From an uncultured bacterium (GTDB lineage: Bacteria; Patescibacteriota; Gracilibacteria; Absconditabacterales; Absconditicoccaceae), in assembly GCA_946408385.1 (NCBI GenBank), contig CAMJSB010000001.1, forward strand, positions 136,606-200,605: a stretch of DNA of 64,000 nucleotides, read 5' to 3'. The position numbers and the translations under genes are program-made. Below, piece after piece: positions 59,170 through 64,000 of the stretch; position 1 is the first letter of the stretch; each line of letters starts with the position of its first letter. The notes under the pieces are model-generated. The model was not told where the DNA came from. It searched no databases and saw nothing but the letters and a program-made list of their open reading frames with translations.

Positions 59170-59700
59170 ATGAACAAAGGAAACAAAGATTCAGAAATAA
59201 TTTTGATAACATGAGCATGACATACAGGCAAAACCATTCTCGCTCAAAAGTTACTTGAAAAATATAAATATCCATATCTATCCATAGACCATCTAAAAAT
59301 GGGGTTAATCCGTAGTGGAAACACTAATTTGACTCCAATGAGCGATAATACAGAATTAACTGAATATTTACGACCTATTGTTCGTGAAATAATCAAAACA
59401 GGAATTGAAAATAATCAAAATTTAATTGTTGAAGGATGTTATATACCATATGACTGGGCAGAAGATCTTGAAAAAAAGTATTTAGATAAAATTAAGTATT
59501 ATTGCCTGGTAATGAGCGAAAAATACATAAAAAATCATTTTGAAGATATAAAGAAATATTGAAATATTATCGAAAATCGTTTAGATGATGATTGTAAAAT
59601 TGAAGAAATTTTGGAAGATAATTTAAAAGTATTAGAACAGGTAAAATTACATAATCTAAATTACATTCTTATTGATGAAAATTATAAAATAAATATTTAA
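59170..59700 (+). CDS. P-loop kinase-like protein
   Basis: 176 aa. Walker A ITGAGHTGKTILAQKLL at ~12-28, then LSIDHLKMGLIRSG and a later NLIVEGCYIPYDW, as in small AAA_33/zeta-toxin-like or 2-phosphoglycerate-kinase-like nucleotide-binding proteins that phosphorylate small molecules. Substrate unknown. Starts 13 bases after the acetyltransferase and 16 bases before the GNAT gene, so an operon of three small-molecule modification enzymes. Confidence 0.78.
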
Positions 59701-59716
59701 TTTGTAAAAAATCAAA

Positions 59717-60460
59717 ATGCACGAATACATTAACTTAACAGCAGAAAATATTGATAACGAACATATTTGCTGTGCTATCGGAGATCCAAAGCATCAATGC
59801 TGAGTGGATAAAAAGAAAGAGCGAATTAAAAGTAAATTAAAAGACTGACATGTTTTCAGAAAACTAAATGATAGAGGGAAAATGTTTATTGAATATGAAC
59901 CTATTGAAACTGCACGAGTTCCAGTTGTTGGTCAGAATTATGAATATATTTACTGTCTATGGGTTGCTGGAAGTTTCAAATGAAAATGAATTTGAAAAGA
60001 ATTATTGGAATATGCGATAAACGATGCAAAAGAAAAGAAAATGAGTGGAGTTTGTACTTTAGTTTCCAAAAAGAAAAAGCCTTTCCTAGGTGAAAAGAAA
60101 TTTTTTGAACATTTTGGTTTTAAAGTAGTAGATAGTATAGCTGATTACGAATTGTTAGCATTGGAGTTTGATAAATCTGAAACTCCAAAATTCAACGATA
60201 ATGCAAGAAAAATGAAGATAGATAGCCAGGATTTCACTATCTATTATACTAATGAATGTCCTTATGTAGAATATGAAGTCCAAGAGTTATCCGATTATGC
60301 AAAGGAAAAGAAAATAAATCTGAATTTTATCAAAATTGATAGTTTAGAAAAAGCTAAAAATGCTCCATGTATTTTCAATAATTGGGCAAATTTCTACAAA
60401 TGAGAATTCATTTCAAATACGATATTAAATGCTAATGCCTTAGAGAAATTATTAAAATAA
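59717..60460 (+). CDS. YoaP-like GNAT acetyltransferase
   Basis: 247 aa. GNAT core at ~75-125 (YCLWVAGSFKGKGIGKELLEYAINDAKEKK, the acetyl-CoA-binding R/Q-x-x-G-x-G/A loop) followed by a C-terminal YoaP-type thioredoxin-like domain, DFTIYYTNECPYVEYEVQELSDYAKEKKINLNFIKID, with one Cys of the usual CPY motif. The N-terminal CCAIGDPKHQCGVDKKK segment also matches. Substrate unknown. Confidence 0.85.
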
Positions 60461-60469
60461 AATATTTTT

Positions 60470-60640
60470 GTTCCCCCTTTTCAAAGGGGGATACGGCGAA
60501 GCCGAGAGGGATTTATTTCTTACAAAACCCCTCAGTCCTGCTTCGCAGTCCAGCTCCCCTCACAGGGAGCAAAAAACTAAATAGCATATTTCTCCCCTGT
60601 GAGGGGGAGGTGGCCGAAGGCCGGAGGGGGTTGTCTAAAA
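60470..60640. repeat. Intergenic palindromic repeat cluster
   Basis: GTTCCCCCTTTTCAAAGGGG followed by GATACGGCGAAGCCGAGAGG (60470-60513, same family as 12331), then inverted units AGTCCTGCTTCGCAGTCC, CTCCCCTCACAGGGAG and CCCCTGTGAGGGGGAGG with GGCCGAAGGCC (to ~60640). Highest G+C in the window. No ORF. Confidence 0.85.
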
Positions 60641-60661
60641 AATTTATAATTTTAAATCTCA

Positions 60662-61051
60662 ATGGATTCTAGTAAATTTCTTAATTATAATTCAAGTTTA
60701 CTTGATTACGCAAGAGAAAATAGAAAACAATCTACGAAAACTGAATGAATTTTTTGGAATGTTATTTTGAAAAAGAAATAATTCTTATGATATAAATTTA
60801 GAAGACAAAAAGTTATCTGACCATATATTTTAGATTTTTATTGTCCAAAACTTTATCTTTGAATTGAACTAGATTGATGATATCATGATGATGTACAAGA
60901 TTATGATGAAGAAAGATCTATTTGGTTGAATAGTAAATACTGAATTAAAATAGTTAGGTTTTTGAATGAAGATATTGAAAAGAATATGGAATGAGTCATA
61001 TTGTATTTAGAAGATGTTATAAAAGATAGAGAAAAAGAACTTTGACTATAG
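60662..61051 (+). pseudogene. DUF559 (Vsr-like endonuclease) gene broken by an in-frame TAA
   Basis: The frame MDSSKFLNYNSSLLDYARENRK... FWNVILKKK is interrupted by TAA at 60779-60781 and continues FLGYKFRRQKVIGPYILDFYCPKLYLGIELDGGYH to a TAG. The second part has the family core KFRRQ, LDFYC and IELDGxxH of the PD-(D/E)xK nuclease. Both halves are in one frame and TGA codons are Gly, so a single-base change to TAA explains it. Flanked by the repeat cluster at 60470. A sequencing error is possible. Confidence 0.8.
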
Positions 61052-61151
61052 AAATAATAGATAATTTGAGAAATAATTTTTCTATTGTGATTTTATCAGA
61101 TTTTTTTAATCTGAATAATAGTTTAAATCTTTATTCTCTAAATATAAAAAA

Positions 61152-61697
61152 ATGACCATTTACGACTATGAAATTACCAAAAGAGATGGAAGCTCTATCA
61201 AGATGGAAGAATTCAAATGAAAAGTTTTAATCATTGTAAATACCGCTACATGATGTGGATTTACTCCACAATATGAATGATTGGAAAATCTTTATAAGAA
61301 ATATCACGAAAAATGATTGGAAATCTTGGATTTTCCTTGTGACCAGTTTGGACATCAAGCCCCAGGAAATGATGATGAAATCCATCAATTCTGTACAATG
61401 AAGTACAACACGACTTTTGACCAGTTTTCCAAGATTGAAGTTAACTGAGAAAATGAAAGTCCCCTATTCACATATTTGAAACAACAAAAATCTGATGATG
61501 AGATCAAGGGTTTGAAAAATAAAACTATCATGATGTGAGTAAAAACTATGAGTTCAACTTGTAAAAATAAATGAGATATAATTTGGAATTTCACTAAATT
61601 TTTAGTAGATAGAGACTGAAATGTTGTAAATAGATATAGTCCTACTTATATGCCATGAGATATGGAAGAAGAAATCCAAAAATTATTAGATAATTAA
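61152..61697 (+). CDS. Glutathione peroxidase (Cys type)
   Basis: 181 aa, normal length. NTATGCGFTPQYEGLENLY: the peroxidatic residue is Cys (TGT), and the TGA immediately before it is Gly, not selenocysteine. FPCDQFGHQAPGN supplies the Gln, and WNFTKFLVDRDGNVVNRY the Trp. Reduces peroxides, probably with thioredoxin-type donors as in most bacterial Cys-GPx. Confidence 0.96.
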
Positions 61698-61737
61698 ATA
61701 AAAAATCTGATTTATTTTATTCTTTATTTTTGCTATT

Positions 61738-61992
61738 ATGGAAAAGACTATTTGTCAAAGTTGTGGAATGCCTATCGAGAAACCTGCACAATTTGGTACG
61801 AATGCCGATGGAAGTGTGAATCATGATTACTGCATTTACTGCTACAAAGATGGAAATTTTATTGATGATGTAAGTATGGAAGAATATATTGATATGTGCA
61901 GTCAGTATTGAGCTCAAGCCTGAATGACTAATAAAGAAATGAGAGAATATTGCACGAAACTTTTCCCAACTTTGAAAAGATGGAAGAAATAA
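61738..61992 (+). CDS. Small zinc-ribbon protein (PF12674-like)
   Basis: 84 aa. CQSCGMPIEKPAQFGTNADGSVNHDYCIYCYKDGNFI holds the two CxxC knuckles of the putative zinc-ribbon family, followed by the usual MEEYIDMCSQYGA...MTNKEMREYC helix. Soluble; role unknown. Starts 40 bases after glutathione peroxidase, so probably co-transcribed. Confidence 0.9.
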
Positions 61993-61999
61993 AACACAT

Positions 62000-62147
62000 A
62001 AAACCTTCCGGCTTTCAGCCACCCTCTTTAAAAAGAGGAAAAGGATTTGCTCCTTTAAAAAGGAGCTGTCCGAAGGACTGAAGATTTTTTACATTATTAT
62101 TAAAAATCCCCTCGTCTTCGCCGTATCCCCTTTCATAAAGGGGAACA
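62000..62147. repeat. Intergenic palindromic repeat cluster
   Basis: CCTCTTTAAAAAGAGG and CTCCTTTAAAAAGGAG hairpin units (62020-62070), GTCCGAAGGAC, then an inverted copy (62106-62147) of the CCCCTTT...GGCGAAG family seen at 12331 and 60470. No ORF. Confidence 0.8.
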
Positions 62148-62205
62148 AAAAATACAGGACCTAAAGTGCTGAGCAAGCTATCGCTCACAATAATAATTAA
62201 ACCAA

Positions 62206-62238
62206 AAAAAAGACTGCCCTACCAAGACAGTCTTTTTC
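62206..62238 (+). terminator. Intrinsic terminator
   Basis: AAAAAGACTG / CAGTCTTTTT with an 11-base loop and flanking A/T runs. Its gene would be the zinc-ribbon unit, 200 bases upstream across the repeat cluster, or an unseen short RNA. Confidence 0.78.
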
Positions 62239-62306
62239 TATAAGGTTCTACCACACGGCATTATTTTAATGATAAAATTTTTAAAGTCAAATTTTTGAAC
62301 ACTTTT

Positions 62307-62391
62307 TGACAAATGTCAATAATTTGTCTTTTTTGTCTAATATGAATTTTGTTTATATAAATCAGAATTAATATCTCCATTATTGACATTT
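62307..62391. promoter_or_regulatory. Cluster of TTGACA/TGTCAA inverted sites upstream of traX-like gene
   Basis: AAATGTCAATAAT (62311-62323) and ATTATTGACATTT (62379-62391) are a perfect 13-bp inverted repeat 55 bases apart; TTGACAAATGTCAA at 62307-62320 is itself palindromic. The 62240-62460 region has no ORF and ends at the gene start at 62461. Looks like an operator; a -35 box overlap is possible. Confidence 0.45.
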
Positions 62392-62460
62392 TTAAATTTA
62401 ATGAGTATAAATTGTTTATATTGACTATCTCATCCAAATTACTATACAAAATTCGTTTAT

Positions 62461-63288
62461 ATGATGAAAATAATCATGACAGGATTCATACTCCGCATTA
62501 TTGCGATGTCTACTATGCTGCTTGATCATATTGGATGGAATTTCATTGATAATCCTATGCTTTTGACATGGATTGGTAGAATCGCTTTCCCTTGCTATGC
62601 TTTTCTTTTAGCTGAGGGATTTTTCTTTGTATTTAAAGATAGGAGAAGATTGTTAAAACATGTTTCTACATTGATATTATTGGCCGTTATATCAGAACCT
62701 TGCTATGATTTATTGGAATTTGGAGCTAATATTGGTAGTAGTTTCATGGAAGCTCAAAGCATTATGTTTGCTCTCTTGCTATGATTCCTGGGAATGATAT
62801 TTACGGAAACTCTTTTCCCATCAAAAGGAGAAAAATCTGATAAAATTCAGGTCAAAAATATTATTGTACTTGCATGTGCTTATCTTCTGATAGGATTTGT
62901 AAATTACATAATGAAAGGTAATTATAACTTTGTATGACCACGGATTATCATCGCTTTTTACTGGTTCATTAGATATTCAAGAAATGAAGAAAAAACTGAA
63001 AATAAACGAAGCTGGGTAAATCGTTTTTTGGTATTAATTGGAATATTTACGACTTATTTAGTAATTTATTTCTGGGTGAGAAGTGGATTCTGAGATGGAA
63101 ATGCATGGATGCTACAAGTAACAAAATATCTACCATGGATTGGAGGACATGCTTTGGCTGCACTGATTCTAAGTTTTTCAAATGGAAAATTATGATACCA
63201 TAAAAAACGATTTAAAATTTTCTATACACTATTCTACCCTGTTCATGCTTTCATAATTGGAGTAATTATAATACTAATGGGTGGATAA
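62461..63288 (+). CDS. TraX-like membrane protein
   Basis: 275 aa; ATG at 62461, with an equally good ATG at 62464. Seven or eight membrane helices; the N-terminal ILRIIAMSTMLLDHIGWNFI...WIGRIAFPCYAFLLAEGF is the hallmark of TraX, the family of the F-pilin N-terminal acetyltransferase, also found on chromosomes without conjugation genes. With pilin-like genes elsewhere in the window, acylation of a surface protein or polymer is conceivable. Relatively few TGA glycines. Confidence 0.85.
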
Positions 63289-63428
63289 TAGATTTAGGGA
63301 CTTCCCACTTTTCAATATTATTCTCCAACAAACAAAGATAACGAATAAAAAAAATCAGATTTCTCCTTTTATTTTTACTGTAAATTGCTATAAAAAAGTC
63401 AGTTTTTATATCTTATTTTTGTAAAATC

Positions 63429-64000
63429 ATGAAAAAATTCTGACTTTTTGCTACTTTATGACTAGCAACTCTTGCTTTAGCTGGATGTAATAGTAATTGT
63501 GACAACACAAACAATGAAGACGAAGTTTTAAATCAAAGAATTGCTTACTGTAACGAACATTGAGGAACTCATTCACTTATCCACTCTCCTACTGCTGTAT
63601 ACGGAGAATGTGCTTTCCCTAGTGGAGTAACTTGCGAAGATACAACTTTGGGAACTGACGAATGTAATTATGAGCCAAATCTAGATAGCATCGACACAGA
63701 AGAAAAACGTTTAGCTGGATGTGAAGAAAGTGTGAATTGATGGATGGCTGATATGGTGGAAGGAGCTGAAAATGTAACTATTAAATGGGGAGAAGAATCT
63801 GAAGGTGGAGCTAGTTTCGTAAGAAATTGAGTTATTACATATAGAAAAGGTAACATTTGATATGCAATTAGTGTTGAGTGTGTTGCTGACTTTGTTGATG
63901 GAAGTATTGGTGTAACTTATGGAGATGAGGTAGCTGAAGATGAGTTTAGCGAAGAAAATGCAGAGGAAAATGTTGAAGAAACTACTGAAGAAGTTGTTGA
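63429..64000 (+). CDS. Lipoprotein with DUF333 module (partial, runs off the window)
   Basis: At least 190 aa; the 3' end is outside. Signal peptide MKKFGLFATLGLATLALAGC, lipobox LAGC. NQRIAYCNEHGGTHSLIHSP...YGECAFPSGVTCEDTTLGTDEC matches the DUF333 (hemolysin-like) pattern. A ~100-residue beta-rich domain and an acidic repeat-like tail (EENAEENVEETTEE) follow. Surface-anchored. A TTTTTATATC stretch upstream may be its -10 region. Confidence 0.82.

Noticed and set aside
61152..61697. TGA beside the active-site Cys of glutathione peroxidase as a selenocysteine codon
   Set aside because: The peroxidatic position is TGT (Cys); the TGA is one residue earlier and TGA codes Gly in the whole window.

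Overview
The window comes from a bacterium that reads UGA as glycine (genetic code 25), the code known from the candidate phyla Absconditabacteria (SR1) and Gracilibacteria (BD1-5/GN02). Under the standard code almost every gene is cut into pieces. With TGA read as Gly, nearly all of the sequence resolves into about 58 intact genes, and the TGA codons fall on invariant glycines: P-loops of MiaA, Adk, DnaX and FtsE, the ClpP active-site turn, the GroEL Gly-Met tail and lipobox glycines. The DNA is AT-rich, genes are densely packed on both strands, starts rarely have a clear Shine-Dalgarno, and intrinsic terminators are common. I cannot choose between the two phyla from this window alone. All coordinates below use TAA/TAG as the only stops.

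Layout. 0-1 kb: two tandem small two-TM pilin-like proteins. 1.1-2.6 kb: 1.5 kb without any ORF, rich in hairpins, with a 34-base motif present twice about 845 bases apart; this is a candidate long structured RNA. 2.7-10.5 kb: a type IV prepilin, ClpP, a zinc-ribbon/DUF805/pseudopilin-like fusion, groES-groEL, and the pilC-pilB pair. 10.6-18.4 kb: YraN nuclease, C-terminal processing protease, metallophosphoesterase, RlmE, a TldD protease with no TGA codon at all (probable recent acquisition from a standard-code donor), and HisRS. 18.4-28.9 kb: LspA, an NlpC/P60 protein, an alkaline-phosphatase-fold phosphodiesterase, an orphan Mrr restriction nuclease, LigA, a GT4 glycosyltransferase, a short RNA-like transcription unit, malic enzyme and an RRM protein. 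29-33 kb: a second NlpC/P60 protein and an operon of two very acidic proteins, one with an in-frame 18-base minisatellite. 33-45 kb: LeuRS, a stand-alone C-terminal half of UvrB, tRNA-Thr(CGU), lipoproteins, MiaA, NrdR and several unknown membrane or cytoplasmic proteins. 45-54 kb: TrpRS, a TMEM43-like protein, Adk, FtsE-like ATPase, dCMP deaminase, MurI, an RsmB/RsmF-like rRNA methyltransferase and DnaX. 54-64 kb: four lipoproteins (one large DUF3160-like), a Vat/CatB-type acetyltransferase, a P-loop kinase, a YoaP-like GNAT, a broken DUF559 gene, glutathione peroxidase and a TraX-like membrane protein.

Functionally this is mostly core maintenance (translation, protein folding and turnover, DNA repair and replication, envelope assembly) plus type IV pilus machinery and surface lipoproteins, as expected of a reduced, probably host- or partner-dependent cell. 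The most unusual observations are: (1) families of short palindromic repeats found between genes and also inserted in frame inside ligA, dnaX and, twice, an rRNA methyltransferase gene; one family carries TGA triplets, so these copies are readable only because UGA is a sense codon; (2) the hairpin-rich ORF-free 1.1-2.6 kb block; (3) the TGA-free, more GC-rich tldD; (4) an interleaved, pseudoknot-like inverted-repeat structure upstream of the zinc-ribbon fusion gene; (5) a ClpP with Asn in place of the catalytic Asp.
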